NCBI GenBank assembly: GCA_963989245.1
Contig: OZ022340.1
Span: 47,019,948 to 47,083,947, forward strand
Length of the DNA stretch: 64,000 bases
Origin: Nansenia antarctica
Taxonomy: Eukaryota; Chordata; Actinopteri; Argentiniformes; Microstomatidae
Reading direction: 5' to 3'
Below the pieces are notes generated by a model. It saw only the letters and a program-made list of their open reading frames with translations. It searched no databases and was not told the DNA's origin. Numbering within the stretch: position 1 is the stretch's first letter; every line of letters starts with the position of its first letter. The position numbers and the translations under genes are program-made. Of this stretch, positions 30,500 to 42,017 are shown piece after piece.

Positions 30500-31321
30500 T
30501 GAATCAAGAGGACAGAGGAAGAGTGGAGATGAAAGACAGTGAGATGGATGAGACCGTGGTCCCCGACACGCCGGATGCCAAGAGTCCACCCGGGCCCAGC
30601 CCAGCCGGGGAGAGCGGGGTCCTGGACACCGACTCAGACTCTGACGTTGAGATAACTGGGTCCTTCATGAGGAAGAGCCTTGTGGTGGAGCTGGCTACAA
30701 AGCCTCTGCAGCCCACCTCCACTGGCCACACCTTCACGTTCCAGCCCCGCCCCTCTGCTTCGACTGCTAAGTTGGCATACCGCAGCCTCTTCCGTTCGAA
30801 TGCCTCATCGATGGCCTCCTCCCATGGGACCGTCAGTTCTACGATGAAGACACGCCGGCAGGACTTGGTCCAGAGGACTAGGTCTGGGCGCAGAAGAGAA
30901 GAGAGGAGAGAGAGAGAGCGTCCAGGGGGAGATGAAGTGATTGTGGTGTCAGACGAGGACGTGGAGGAGGGAGAGAAGGAGGTAGAGGAGAAGGAGAGAG
31001 AGAAGGAGGGAGAGGAGGAGGGGGCAGAGGGGGGGCCAGGAGTGTCAGCTGGTCTACGGGGCCCTGGGGGGCCTCTGTTGAAGGAGACCAGAGCCGCCAG
31101 CCAGCCGCCCACAAGCCTCCCTGGTGGAGCCGCCTGTAAGAGGAGCCTGGAGGAGGAGGACGACGACAGCACCCAGGAGAGGAGGGCCAGCAAGAAGCCT
31201 GCCCTCCACCAAGACTCTGTGAACCTGAGGGACTTGCTGCTCCAGCATGATTGGCACTTTGAGGACACCTCAGAAGCTCTGCGCATCTCAGGACAGGACC
31301 AGCAGAGCTCCAACCCAGCTG
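30500..31321 (+). pseudogene. smarcad1: smarcad1-like N-terminal block with an inverted LINE segment, copy B
   Basis: One open frame (30,496-31,335, 279 codons) is built from three parts. 30,500-30,673 encodes EMDETVVPDTPDAKSP and LDTDSDSDVEITGSF, recalling the SVPETPD motif and Ser/Asp-rich part of SMARCAD1. 30,674-30,893 is the inverse of 20,924-21,143 of the RLE-type LINE, read antisense. 30,919-31,321 is the acidic plus CUE-like exon also found at 130-520. The LINE piece is almost identical to its source and keeps the frame open, so the insertion is recent or gene-converted. The stop is the TAG of the first minisatellite unit. Expression not known. Confidence 0.5.
30674..30893 (-). mobile_element. 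220-bp inverted fragment of the RLE-type LINE
   Basis: Reverse complement of 20,924-21,143 with only about one or two differences by eye. Possible 5-bp flanking duplication AAGAG (30,669-30,673 and 30,894-30,898). No 3' UTR or tail, so not an ordinary retrotransposition. Confidence 0.85.
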
Positions 31322-33222
31322 GTGGGGGTCTGTAGTGTGTACAGCCCAGTATGGTGGGTCTGTAGTGTGTAAAGCCCAGTATGGTGGGTGTCTGTAGTGT
31401 GTAAAGCCCAGTATGGTGGGGGTCTGTAGTGTGTAAAGCCCAGTATGGTGGGGGTCTGTAGTGTGTAAAGTCCAGTATGGTGGGTCTGTAGTGTGTAAAG
31501 CCCAGTTTGGTGGGGGTCTGTAGTGTGTACAGCCCAGTCTGGTGGGTCTGTAGTGTGTAAAGCCCAGTATGGTGGGGGTCTGTAGTGTGTAAAGCCCAGT
31601 ATGGTGGGGGTCTGTAGTGTGTACAGCCCAGTATGGTGGGGGTCTGTAGTGTGTACAGCCCAGTATGGTGGGGGTCTGTAGTGTGTAAAGCCCAGTATGG
31701 TGGGGGTCTGTAGTGTGTAAAGCCCAGTATGGTGGGTCTGTAGTGTGTACAGCCCAGTATGGTGGGGGTCTGTAGTGTGTACAGCCCAGTATGGTGGGGG
31801 TCTGTAGTGTGTAAAGCCCAGTATGGTGGGGGTCTGTAGTGTGTACAGCCCAGTATGGTGGGGGTCTGTAGTGTGTAAAGCCCAGTATGGTGGGGGTCTG
31901 TAGTGTGTACAGCCCAGTCTGGTGGGTCTGTAGTGTGTAAAGCCCAGTATGGTGGGGGTCTGTAGTGTGTAAAGCCCAGTATGGTGGGGGTCTGTAGTGT
32001 GTACAGCCCAGTATGGTGGGGGTCTGTAGTGTGTACAGCCCAGTATGGTGGGGGTCTGTAGTGTGTAAAGCCCAGTATGGTGGGGGTCTGTAGTGTGTAA
32101 AGCCCAATATGGTGGGTCTGTAGTGTGTACAGCCCAGTATGGTGGGGGTCTGTAGTGTGTACAGCCCAGTATGGTGGGGGTCTGTAGTGTGTAAAGCCCA
32201 GTATGGTGGGGGTCTGTAGTGTGTACAGCCCAGTATGGTGGGGGTCTGTAGTGTGTAAAGCCCAGTATGGTGGGGGTCTGTAGTGTGTACAGCCCAGTAT
32301 GGTGGGTCTGTAGTGTGTAAAGCCCAGTATGGTGGGGGTCTGTAGTCTGTAAAGCCCAGTATGGTGGGGGTCTGTAGTGTGTACAGCCCAGTATGGTGGG
32401 TCTGTAGTGTGTAAAGCCCAGTATGGTGGGGGTCTGTAGTGTGTACAGCCCAGTATGGTGGGGGTCTGTAGTGTGTAAAGCCCAGTATGGTGGGGGTCTG
32501 TCGTGTGTAAAGCCCAGTATGGTGGGTCTGTAGTGTGTAAAGCCCAGTATGGTGGGTCTGTAGTGTGTAAAGCCCAGTATGGTGGGGGTCTGTAGTGTGT
32601 AAAGCCCGGTATGGTGGGGGTCTGTAGTGTGTAAAGCCCAGTATGGTGGGGGTCTGTAGTGTGTACAGCCCGGTATGGTGGGGGTCTGTAGTGTGTAAAG
32701 CCCAGTATGGTGGGGGTCTGTAGTGTGTAAAGCCCAGTATGGTGGGGGTCTGTAGTCTGTAAAGCCCAGTATGGTGGGGGTCTGTAGTCTGTAAAGCCCA
32801 GTAAGGTGGGTCTGTAGTGTGTAAAGCCCAGTATGGTGGGGGTCTGTAGTGTGTCAAGCCCAGTATGGTGGGTCTGTAGTCTGTAAAGCCCAGTATGGTG
32901 GGGGTCTGTAGTCTGTAAAGCCCAGTATGGTGGGGGTCTGTAGTGTGTAAAGCCCAGTATGGTGGGGGTCTGTAGTGTGTAAAGCCCAGTATGGTGGGGG
33001 TCTGTAGTGTGTAAATCCCAGTATGGTGGGGGTCTGTAGTCTGTAAAGCCCAGTATGGTGGGTCTGTAGTGTGTAAAGCCCAGTATGGTGGGGGTCTGTA
33101 GTGTGTAAAGCCCAGTATGGTGGGTCTGTAGTCTGTAAAGCCCAGTATGGTGGGGGTCTGTAGTCTGTAAAGCCCAGTATGGTGGGTCTGTAGTGTGTAA
33201 AGCCCAGTATGGTGTAAAGCCC
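31322..33222 (+). repeat. 30/32-bp minisatellite block 3 (about 60 units)
   Basis: Same units. It links copy B with copy C of the smarcad1-like exon and contains the junction between the two duplicated units. The minus strand is free of stops in all frames (giving 936- and 1,076-residue frames that also read antisense through the exon copies). These are not taken as genes. Confidence 0.97.
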
Positions 33223-33228
33223 AGAGAG

Positions 33229-33646
33229 CGTCCAGGGGGAGATGAAGTGATCGTGCTGTCAGACGAGGACGTGGAGGAGGGAGAGAAGGAGGGAGAGGAG
33301 AAGGAGGGAGAGGAGAAGGAGAGAGAGAAGGAGGGAGAGGAGGAGGGGGCAGAGGGGGGGCCAGGAGTGTCAGCTGGTCTACGGGGCCCTGGGGGGCCTC
33401 TGTTGAAGGAGACCAGAGCCGCCAGCCAGCTGCCCACAAGCCTCCCTGCTGGAGCCGCCTGTAAGAGGAGCCTGGAGGAGGAGGACGACGACAGCACCCA
33501 GGAGAGGAGGGCCAGCAAGAAGCCTGCCCTCCACCAAGACTCTGTGAACCTGAGGTACTTGCTGCTCCAGCATGATTGGCACTTTGAGGACACCTCAGAA
33601 GCTCTGCGCATCTCAGGACAGGACCAGCAGAGCTCCAACCCAGCTG
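33229..33646 (+). pseudogene. smarcad1: smarcad1-like exon fragment, copy C
   Basis: 418 nt, like copy A (130-520) with the same left junction (tggtgtaaagcccagagag). Acidic tract longer by two EKEGEE-type units. Changes against A include NLRYLLLQ (D to Y) and LPAGAAC (G to A). The Gmr1-like element inserted 5 bp downstream, at cagctggtggg. Confidence 0.5.
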
Positions 33647-33651
33647 GTGGG

Positions 33652-33803
33652 TGTGACGATCCACACTGGTACCACCAGTGGGCGCCATACATCTGTTGTC
33701 CTGTTGACCTTCTCTTTTGGTTCCAGATGGGCACAGGTGGGGGTGATCATCCTGATTGTCCCAGGAACTTTAAGAGGGGGTCAAATTGATGGACTCGCTC
33801 TCT
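33652..33803 (+). repeat. 5' LTR of the Gmr1-like element, left part
   Basis: Begins TGTGACGATCCACACTGG. Its 152 bp match 47,654-47,805 with one difference (ctcgctct against ctcactct). Ends in the target-site copy of the nested LINE (GACTCGCTCTCT, 33,792-33,803). Confidence 0.95.
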
Positions 33804-33929
33804 GTGAGGCTGACATTATTCCATGACAGCTCGCAGAGGCAAACAGACGACACGAAGTTTGACACGTTTCTTCGGCTGGACTGTGAATGGACAGGAGTTG
33901 CTAGAGGGAAGTGACGGTGTAGGAAGGGT

Positions 33930-36173
33930 ATGATGGAGTCGGAGGAGGAGGGGAGTGAGCATGTGGGTCGTAACAAGCGGAAAAAACAGGAAAGAGAGGA
34001 TCAGGTTGGATCAAATGCTATGAGAAAAGATGAAGAGTTTAAGCAGTGGTGTGCCGTCAGGGCCAGCAAGGCCTTCTCTGCTGGCCTAAACATCATCAGA
34101 ATATACATTTTATTTTAATATATTTTTTCCACAAATATGTATTAATGATTCCCCATAGTCTATTCTCTTCATTTCATAGCTTTCCTCTTGGTTGCGCTGC
34201 TTCCAGTCTCCGATTGAGATTTGGAGGGCTGGCCTTTATGTTAGAGCTTTTATCCAATCAAAATGTGTTGCTAGGGGGCTCCAAAATCTGCCTGCCTGCA
34301 CGTTAAGCGGTGCCGCGGATTCGACCTGTAACTTAACGTTGGAACGAGAAAACCTGTGGCGTTCCTAGTAAACCTACGTAGATGCGAGCAAAAGCAACAA
34401 CGGAGCCTGCTGGAAGGCTCAATGATGTCAGCACCCAGCACGTCTTTTGATTGGATACGCACTATTGATACGCACTATTGATACGCACTATTGATATTCA
34501 CTATTGAGATGCGTATATGCCGGTAGATGTGAAACTTTCGAAAGTGCGCAGGGAAACGGAGCATCACAACGAAAGCTTTCGTTGACTGATCGATAATACT
34601 GATCGATTGTGTCCTGTTTTTGGGTAAACAATAACTATCATTTAGGGGACACGATGAAAGCACCGAGTCCACAAACAGAGGAAACTACGTTGAGCTTCTT
34701 TCTTTTCTGGCTGAAAACCCAGATTTACATTACCACCTGTCCACAAACAAAGTGTTTACTGGGACGTCAGGCAAAATACAAAACGACCTGATTTTTGCTA
34801 TTGCTTAAGTGATGGGAGAAGCGATCAAAATGGAGATTAAAAAGGCACCCTTTGTCGCTATTATGGTGGACGAGACGACAGACGTGGGTAATGTAGCTAT
34901 CTTAAAGATGTTAGTTTAACACTCTTCATTGTAAATGCGGATTTATTGATTAAAAATGCTTCGGAAATATTAATATAACTCTGTTGTACTTGTCTGACTA
35001 TGTTAAGGTGATGCAACGCCCGGTTATACTGTGTTTCTGTCTAGTTTCTAGAGCCATGGCGTCATAACGATGGTATTAAGAGGTAGAATAATTCAGGTAG
35101 GAATGTGTCGGACATCACTGAAGGCCTAGGTGTGAAATGCACCGCCCGCCACTGAGTTTAAGGTGTTTGTTTTTCTGGAGAAAGAGGGAGCAACATTTGA
35201 TGGGTGGAGTCCTATGCAAATAACTAAAACTGTGTATAAGGACATTGGGGAGGTGAGGAGTGTTAGGAAGTTAAGAAATGGTTCATTGTTGGTGGAGTGC
35301 AAGGATGAGGAACAGCTAAAGAAAGCAGTCAAGGTAACTGTATTGAACGGTCAGAAAGTAAGAAGTGTAAAAGTTCGAAAAGGAAGCAGAGGAGTTATAA
35401 CCGGTATCCCGGTTAAAGTTTCAGTAGAAGAGGTGAAAGCTAACATTAAAAATGTAAAGGTGAGCGAAGCGAGGAGATTGAAGACTAAAAGAGATGGGAT
35501 TCTTTGCGATAGTCTATCAATTTTGCTTGCTTTTGAGGAAGAAAGCCTCCCAGAGAGAGTGTTCATTGGCTATATGAGCTACGAAGTGAAGGTGTACATA
35601 CCTCCCCCGTTACGGTGCTATAAGTGTCAAAGATTCGGGCATATAGCGGCAGTGTGCAAAGGGAAGATAAGATGCAGTAAATGTGGAGGAGAACACAAAT
35701 ATGAGGAATGCAGGGAGGGGGCAAATCAAAAATTTTGTAATTGTGGTGGCAATCACAGTGCAGCATATGGGGGGTGTGAGGTATTCAAACGCATGAGAGA
35801 AGTTCAAAGGGTTAAAGCTGAGCAAGGGCTGTCTTATGCAGAAGCAGTTAAGCAAATCCCCAAACCAGTTTCTGTGGCAAAGGAAGGGAATAACATGAAG
35901 GGAGGAGAAAGTAGGCCTACAGCGTGTGGAAAAATTCAGGATGACACATTGATTGTAAAGAAAATTTATTTTGTGCTTTTTATTGCAGATGTTATCAATG
36001 GAGCTGCCCAAATAAGTAGTAGAACAGATAGAATTAAGATTATAGTTAAGTCTGCCAGAAAGTACTTACATGTGCAAGGGATGGAGTGGGGAGATGTAGT
36101 AGATGCGCTTAATGAACCAGGTACTAGTAGTGTCGAGGAATCATCTCAATCAAAGTCATGTTCAGACATATAA
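33930..36173 (+). CDS. LINE ORF1 (gag-like, CCHC knuckles), split by a hAT element
   Basis: ATG at 33,930 (MMESEEEGSEHVGRNKRKKQ) runs to EEFK at 34,043. After the hAT and one target copy (1,119 bp, a multiple of three) the frame continues at 35,163 (VFVFLEKEGATFDGW) to the stop at 36,171. Three zinc knuckles lie in the 35,600-35,790 part: CYKCQRFGHIAAVC, CSKCGGEHKYEEC and CNCGGNHSAAYGGC. Nucleic-acid-binding ORF1p of the RNP. The last 60 or so residues are less typical. Because the hAT length keeps phase, the flanking frame itself is undamaged. Confidence 0.8.
34044..35154. mobile_element. hAT element 1 nested in LINE ORF1
   Basis: 8-bp target-site duplication AGTTTAAG (34,036-34,043 and 35,155-35,162). 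Termini CAGTGGTGTGCC at the left and the complement of CAGTGGCGGGCGG at the right. Inside are degraded pieces of a ZMYM1/DUF4371-type hAT transposase on the plus strand (LSFLAENPDLHYHLST near 34,700 and FVAIMVDETTDVGNV near 34,860), separated by stops. Internally deleted and non-autonomous. A 17-bp repeat (gatacgcactattgata) lies at 34,455-34,500. Confidence 0.85.
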
Positions 36174-36175
36174 TA

Positions 36176-39139
36176 ATGGTATTAACTATCCTCCAATGGA
36201 ATGCAAGGAGTTTGATTTCTAATGGGCAGGAATTTAAAAAGTATGTTTAAGATCTGGAGGTTAGGCCAAATGTAATATGTGTACAAGAATCCTGGCTGAT
36301 TCCTAAACTAGATTTTGTGATAGCAGGATATGTGTCAGTTAGACGGGACAGAGATACCGGTAGGGGTGGGGGGGTCATCACCTTTATTCAGAGTGGCATA
36401 CAGTACAGGGAGGTGAGGAAAGGAGATGACTTGGAGTTTATCATTATTGAGGTGTGGTCGAAGGAGGGTAAAGTCCTGATCAATAATTTCTATAACCCAT
36501 GTAGACAGTTAGAAATTAAACAACTGGAAGGTATTTGGAAGGATCTGTCTGGGAAAACAATCTGGTGTGGGGATTTTAATGCGCATAACACACTATGGGG
36601 AGATAGGGATGATGCTAATGGGACTGTTATAGAGGAGTTCATGGGAGAGGAGGGTCTAGTGTGTCTTAACGATGGGTCTGCAACTAGAATAGATATCACC
36701 AGAGGGACTGAATCAGTCTTAGACTTAACCATAGTATCCAGGAATGTGGCAGATAAATGTGAGTGGGAAGTTCTTGCAGGGAATACAATTGGAAGTGATC
36801 ATTACCCCATCAGGGTTCGGGTGGGGGTGGAACTGGGAAAGGATTGTGAAATAAGAGGAGGGAGATGGATACTAGAGAAAGCGGATTGGGGGAAGTTTGC
36901 AGAAGTAAGTGAAGAGTGGTTGTCCTTGGTAGATGGGAGTAGGGGTATTGAAGAGGTATGCAGGGAAATTAACGCAGGTATAGTGGCTGCAGCAGGGGAG
37001 GCGATACCGAAATCAGGGCCAAGGCAAATGAATAGAAGAGTACCGTGGTGGTCAAAAGAATGCAAAGATGCTGTTAAAATAAGGAATGGAGCATTTAGGA
37101 GATTGAAGAATCTCCATAACTTTCAGCTACTGACTGAATATAAGAGAGCACAGGCACTAGTAAGGAGAGCTGTTAGGAAGGCAAAGAGGGAGCACTGGAG
37201 AAAGTTCTGTGACTCTGTGGGACGTACTACTCCAATAGGGCAGGTGTGGGGAATGGTTAAAAATATGAAAGGGATAGGGAGGAAATATGGGTATCCTATG
37301 CTTATTGAAGGTGATGATGTTATTGTTACAAGTAAAGAGAAAGCTGAAGTCATTGCTAGAACATTGGTTAGGGTACATAGCTCTGACAACTTAAGTCTGG
37401 AAGAGAAGAAAGGGAGGGAAGAGACTATGTTAAGGTATCCTGATGTAGATGTGAGGGTGGATGGAGTAGAGGGCAGCTTGGATGCATTGTTCACTAGAGC
37501 GGAACTACTTAAGGTGCTGAGGAAGTTAAAGAAATCTGCTCCAGGGAGGGACTCTATCTGTTATATCATGTTGGAGAAACTGAGTGACAAAGGGAAAGAT
37601 GTACTGTTGATGCTGTGCAACAAAATTTGGGTAGAGGGAGTGATTCCCCAGGGGTGGAAAGAGTCATTAATTGTGCCAATTAGAAAACCAGGTAAAGATC
37701 CCCACAATCCAAGCAGCTATAGGCCAATTGCATTAACCTCCCAGGTGGGAAAAACTATGGAGAAAATTATAAATGACAGGTTAACCTACTGGGTGGAATC
37801 AAAAAATCTGCTACAGAGTTACCAGAGTGGATTTAGAAGAGGGAGAGGTACTATGGACCCAGTTATATGCTTGGAGGATGACATTAGAAGAGCTCAAGTA
37901 AACAAAGAGGTAGTGGTAGCAGTCTTTTTTGATATTGAGAAAGCATATGATATGATGTGGACAAAGGGCCTGTTGATAAAACTGCAGGAAATGGGGGTTG
38001 GGGGCAGAATGTTCAGGTGGATTAAGGATTTTTTGTATGAAAGGAGCCTGAGGGTTAAAATTGATGGGGAGGTCAGTGCTAGATATATAGCAGAGAATGG
38101 AACCCCCCAGGGAAGCATTGTAAGCCCCTTATTGTTCGATATTATGATAGATCATATTTTTAAAAATGTACAGGGAACTGACGGAGTGGCTTTGTTTGCT
38201 GATGATGGTGCTATGTGGAAGAAGGGGAGGAATGTAGGTTTTATTGTTAAGAAAATGCAGAATGCAGTTAATGAAGTCCAGCAATGGGCTGTACAGTGGG
38301 GATTTAGGATTTCGGTAGAGAAGACCAAGGTTATGTTTTTCTCAAGGGGGAACATTGGTCCTGAATTTAAAATTCAGTTGGCAGGCAGAGTTGGAAAGAG
38401 TTGAGGTTTTTAAATACCTCGGGATGTGGTTTGATAAGAGGTTAACTTGGGCCTTCCACATACAGGAGATGGAGGCTAAATGCAAGAAAGTTTTAAATAT
38501 AATGAGGTGCTTGTGTGGAGTTGAGTGGGGTGCGTCTGGGTCTGCATTGAGAGCAATCTACACTGGCATGATGAGATCAGTATTTGATTATGGCTGTGTG
38601 GTTTATGTGTCAGCGTCTAAATCCACATTAAGGAAACTTGATATGTTGCACAATCAAGCTCTGCGCATTTGTAGTGGTTTAGCTAAAACTTCTCCGATAG
38701 CAGCAATCCAGGTAGAGGTGGGCGAGATGCCTTTGCATTTGAGAAGAGACCAGCTTGCTCTGGTATATTGGGCTAACCTCAAGGGACACAGTGGGGACCA
38801 TATTGCACAGCCAGTCCTGAGGGATTGCCAAGAGAGGCTGTATGAGGGAGGGAAAAGCTTTGGGTGGACAATCCAACATAAAGTAGTAAATATGAGCATA
38901 AGCAATTTTAATATCAGCCCCACGGTGGCATTCCCTGCAGTCCCCCCCTGGACATTTGAAGAGGTGACAGTAGATTTAGGACTGCCTAAAGCAAAACAGG
39001 AAGGGGGAGTAGATAAATGGAGGGTACAGAGATACATTAGGGAACAGTATAATCAGAGGTTGATTATATTTACAGATGCATCAAAAAGGAGTGATGGGAG
39101 GGTGGGAGTAGCTCATGTGATACCGGAAATGGGTCTGGC
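36176..39139 (+). CDS. LINE ORF2, endonuclease and reverse transcriptase part
   Basis: Starts 2 nt after ORF1 (taatgg). LQWNARSLISNG begins the endonuclease. TAA at 36,247 interrupts (KKYV then DLEVRPNVICVQES). Endonuclease motifs: IWCGDFNAHNTLWG, LDLTIVS, GSDHYPI. RT motifs: YRPIALTSQVGKTMEKIIN, FFDIEKAYD, NGTPQGSIVSPLLFD, LFADDGAMW. A frameshift near 38,385 moves reading to the frame of 38,355 (VEVFKYLGMWFDKRLTW). RNase H starts at about 39,062 (LIIFTDASKRSDG) and is cut by the second hAT. With two lesions and two insertions it cannot make a full protein. Confidence 0.85.
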
Positions 39140-40921
39140 CATGGGCGTCAGCAGCTTTTTGAATGTGGGGGGGACACTTATTTTTCGGGGGGTCTGGGGG
39201 TCCTCCCCCCGACATTTTTTAAATAGTAGATTCAATTTCCTGCATTCTGGTGTGTTTTACACCCAAAATAATCTCCCTCTTTCTTTGTTTTTCCTTGGAG
39301 CTGGCATGGTCTGCAATTACTGACTACTATTATGTTTTGGTTTAACTCACAGAGGCCTGACACTGACACTTGGCACTTTTTAGGTACTTTATTAAATATG
39401 AAGATTCAAAAAGAATCAAAGAGTGAATTAGAAAAGAATGAGGTAACTTTGAGTCAACAAATTGAATAAAAAGTTATGAGGAAACATAAAATATGTACCT
39501 AGGCTACTCAGAGCCTATTACAATCAAACTTAGCCCACTTCAGTGCATTGCAGAACATACAACTATAACAAAACAAAAATCAAAGAGTGAATTAGAAAAG
39601 AATGAGGTAACTTTGAGTCAACAAATTGAAAAAAAAGTTATGAGGAAACATAACATATGTACCTAGGCTACTCAGAGCCTATTACAATCAAACTTAGCCC
39701 TCTTCAGTGCATTGCAGAACATTCAACTATAACTCAATACAACCTGTTAAAGACTTGCTTTTACTCCATTCTTTCCCCAAAATGTCAAAGATTCCCCTTT
39801 TTTGTCCTTTCATTAAATGTTCCATATCTCCTCCTATAATCATATTTCTCCTCTATTATCTGTACCATGCATACAGCAGGATTTCTACAATTAGAACATA
39901 AGACATCATACAAAGGCTCCAAAAGTGTGACCTCTTTTGTCATTTGCAGACACAAATGACTGGCAAATCTCCTTTAAGTCAAGTTTGTCAAGATGCTCTT
40001 GGTGGATGTGGCAAACACAACCACCTATATCAGGAGAAATGGGGATGCATTGAGCACTTGTTCATATTGTTTTTCTCTAATAGAACATTTGACATAGAAA
40101 TACAATCACCAATACAAAAAATACAATCACAAGCATTTTAGAAATAGAAAAATAAATGGAACAGGTGTTTTCTTCTTCTTTTTTAACCCTAGCTCAAGCA
40201 ATCAGATGCAAAATTGATTCTTTGGGTGGGTGCAATGGCCAAATTAAATAGTGCAAATGCTCAGGGCAATGAACACGGGCAGGAGATGCAATAATGACAG
40301 GACAGGTAAGCACTGTGAGGTGTTTGTCGCCATTCTGTGCTTTTGATGACATTTCGCCTGTGTCTGTTCTGCATTTAAACATGTCTAACCGCACTAGTAA
40401 TGCCTAACAAAACTGCTAGTTCCATATAGCTGATCTAGCTCGTATTTGGTTGCTAGTAGGCTATGCTAATTCTATTGCTAATACAGAGAATGTCTCATAA
40501 GGTGCTAACATTCTTATCAGAAAAGCTGGCTGTGTTTGACCTTGGGAGAACGCAATGTTGCTGTTTGGCCACTCACGGGAAAACGTGGATGACTTTGACT
40601 TACTTTTCTCTTCTTAGAAAATGTTTTCCTTATATCCATCTTGGTGGATGATCTAAATATCGTCTTGCCTCAGTCTGAATGTTTTGAATCTGCGTCCTGC
40701 TGCTGCCGTATTAAAAACAGAAGTAAAACGCGGAGTGGATTTCTGGATATGGGCAATCCCCTACTCATAAAGTGGAACGGATTTGATTGTGAAGCAATGA
40801 AAATAACGCTGACCAGTCATGCAACATATTTTTGATGGCAAATGTGGGGGGGTCCAAACGACCTTGTTTCAAAGGTGGGGGGGACACGTCCCCCCCCAAA
40901 TATATGGTGGTGACGCCCATG
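39140..40921. mobile_element. hAT element 2 nested in the LINE RNase H
   Basis: 8-bp target-site duplication GGTCTGGC (39,132-39,139 and 40,922-40,929). Perfect 11-bp terminal inverted repeats CATGGGCGTCA...TGACGCCCATG, followed inward by G-rich and C-rich stretches (gtgggggggacact / ggggggacacgtcccccccc). 1,782 bp, no transposase frame. A block of about 155 bp (agagtgaattagaaaagaat and following) is directly duplicated at about 39,420-39,555 and 39,585-39,725. Confidence 0.9.
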
Positions 40922-40929
40922 GGTCTGGC

Positions 40930-41717
40930 TATAACAAAGAGGCTGACCGATAATTTGGCGGTTTACACAGCAGAACTTTTAGCCATATGGTTTGCCCTGT
41001 TATGGGTTGAAAGTGTTGGGTGTAACAGGCAAGCAGTAATAGCATCTGACTCCAGCTCTGCTCTTTTAAGTATGCAAAATGCATACTCAGCATCCAGGAT
41101 GGATATTATTTTAGAAATTTTACAATTAGCAAGTGGGATGTTAAAGGCAGGTTTTAAATTTTCTTTCCTGTGGGTGCCAGCTCACATAGGGGTGGAGGGA
41201 AATGAGTTGGCTGACACCTATGCCAAGAAAGCAGTAGAAAAAGAGAGAGTGGAGGTGGAAATTAAATACAGTAAGGCAGAGGTAAAAAGTATTATAAAGG
41301 CAAAATCGTATGAGAAATGGCAGTATATTTGGAACAGTGGGACCTCTGGGAGACACCTCTTTTATTTTCAACCAAAAGTGAGGGTGGATAATAGTACATG
41401 CAGGTCCAGGCGTGAAGAGGTGGTGCTGGCCAGGTTAAGGATTGGACATACCAATTTAAATAGTACCCTGTTTTTAATAAACAAGCATGCAGATGGCAAC
41501 TGTGAGCAGTGTCTATGGAATAGACCAGAAACAGTGGAACATGTTTTAATACACTGCCAAAAGTACCATAACGAAAGGCGTAGGTTTATTGCTCAGGTGG
41601 AGGAAAATAAAGAAGTATTTGATGAAATATATTTTACAGAGAAGGGAAGGGAAGATTTTAAAGTTGTTGTTTTTCTTTTTAAGGGAAACAGGGCTTTTAA
41701 AAAGAATTTAAGTTAGT
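40930..41717 (+). CDS. LINE ORF2, RNase H remainder and C-terminus
   Basis: Continues in the phase predicted if the hAT (1,782 bp plus one 8-bp target copy) is removed. Encodes NLAVYTAELLAIWFALLWVE, VIASDSSSALLSMQN, FLWVPAHIGVEGNELADTYA (RNase H E, D and the HxGxxGNE.AD loop), then LARLRIGHTNLN and a CEQCLWNRPETVEHVLIHC finger. Stop at 41,715. Followed by about 100 bp of 3' UTR and the GAA tail. Confidence 0.85.
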
Positions 41718-41830
41718 AAAGTTAAGAAGCAAGTCCTGTGCCACACTCCAGTCCAGCGGTGGCGGTAATACACCATTTGGTTGTCAACCGCCAATTGAAA
41801 AAAGAAGAAGAAGAAGAAGACTCGCTCTCT

Positions 41831-41996
41831 TCCTGGTCGACCAGCAGCCTTTTTGGTTGTTGTTACTATTTGTTGTTACTATTTACTTTAACATTATTTC
41901 CATTTAACATATTATTCTTTAATAAATCTCCTATTATTGTTCTCCATGTGTCGTCTCCCTTTTTGTCACCTTGTCCTGAGCCAGGCAAGCGTAACA
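41831..41996 (+). repeat. 5' LTR of the Gmr1-like element, right part
   Basis: Starts tcctggtcgaccagcagcct, identical to 47,806-47,971, ends ...gcaagcgtaaca. Contains the polyadenylation signal tttaataaatctcc. 152 + 166 = 318 bp, equal to the 3' LTR. Confidence 0.95.
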
Positions 41997-41999
41997 AAT

Positions 42000-42017
42000 T
42001 GGGGGCTCGTCCGGGAG
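42000..42017 (+). promoter_or_regulatory. Primer-binding site, tRNA-Pro type
   Basis: TGGGGGCTCGTCCGGGAG begins three bases after the 5' LTR. It matches, except for the last base, the tRNA-Pro primer-binding site known from murine leukaemia-type elements. Confidence 0.8.

Larger units (their letters stand above)
33804..41818 (+). mobile_element. I-clade (Nimb-like) LINE inserted in the LTR
   Basis: Flanked by the 12-bp target-site duplication GACTCGCTCTCT (33,792-33,803 and 41,819-41,830). Ends in a (GAA)n tail. ORF1 is 33,930-34,043 plus 35,163-36,173, ORF2 is 36,176-41,717. Order in ORF2: apurinic-type endonuclease, RT, RNase H, C-terminal CCHC-type finger. RNase H in the ORF plus CCHC knuckles in ORF1 is the I-clade arrangement. 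Two hAT elements sit inside (34,044-35,154 and 39,140-40,921). Apart from these, I see one nonsense codon and one frameshift. Confidence 0.85.

Noticed and set aside
30504..33734. 1,076- and 936-residue minus-strand frames crossing the smarcad1-like exons
   Set aside because: Same minisatellite artefact. The exon parts are read antisense to their conserved coding strand.
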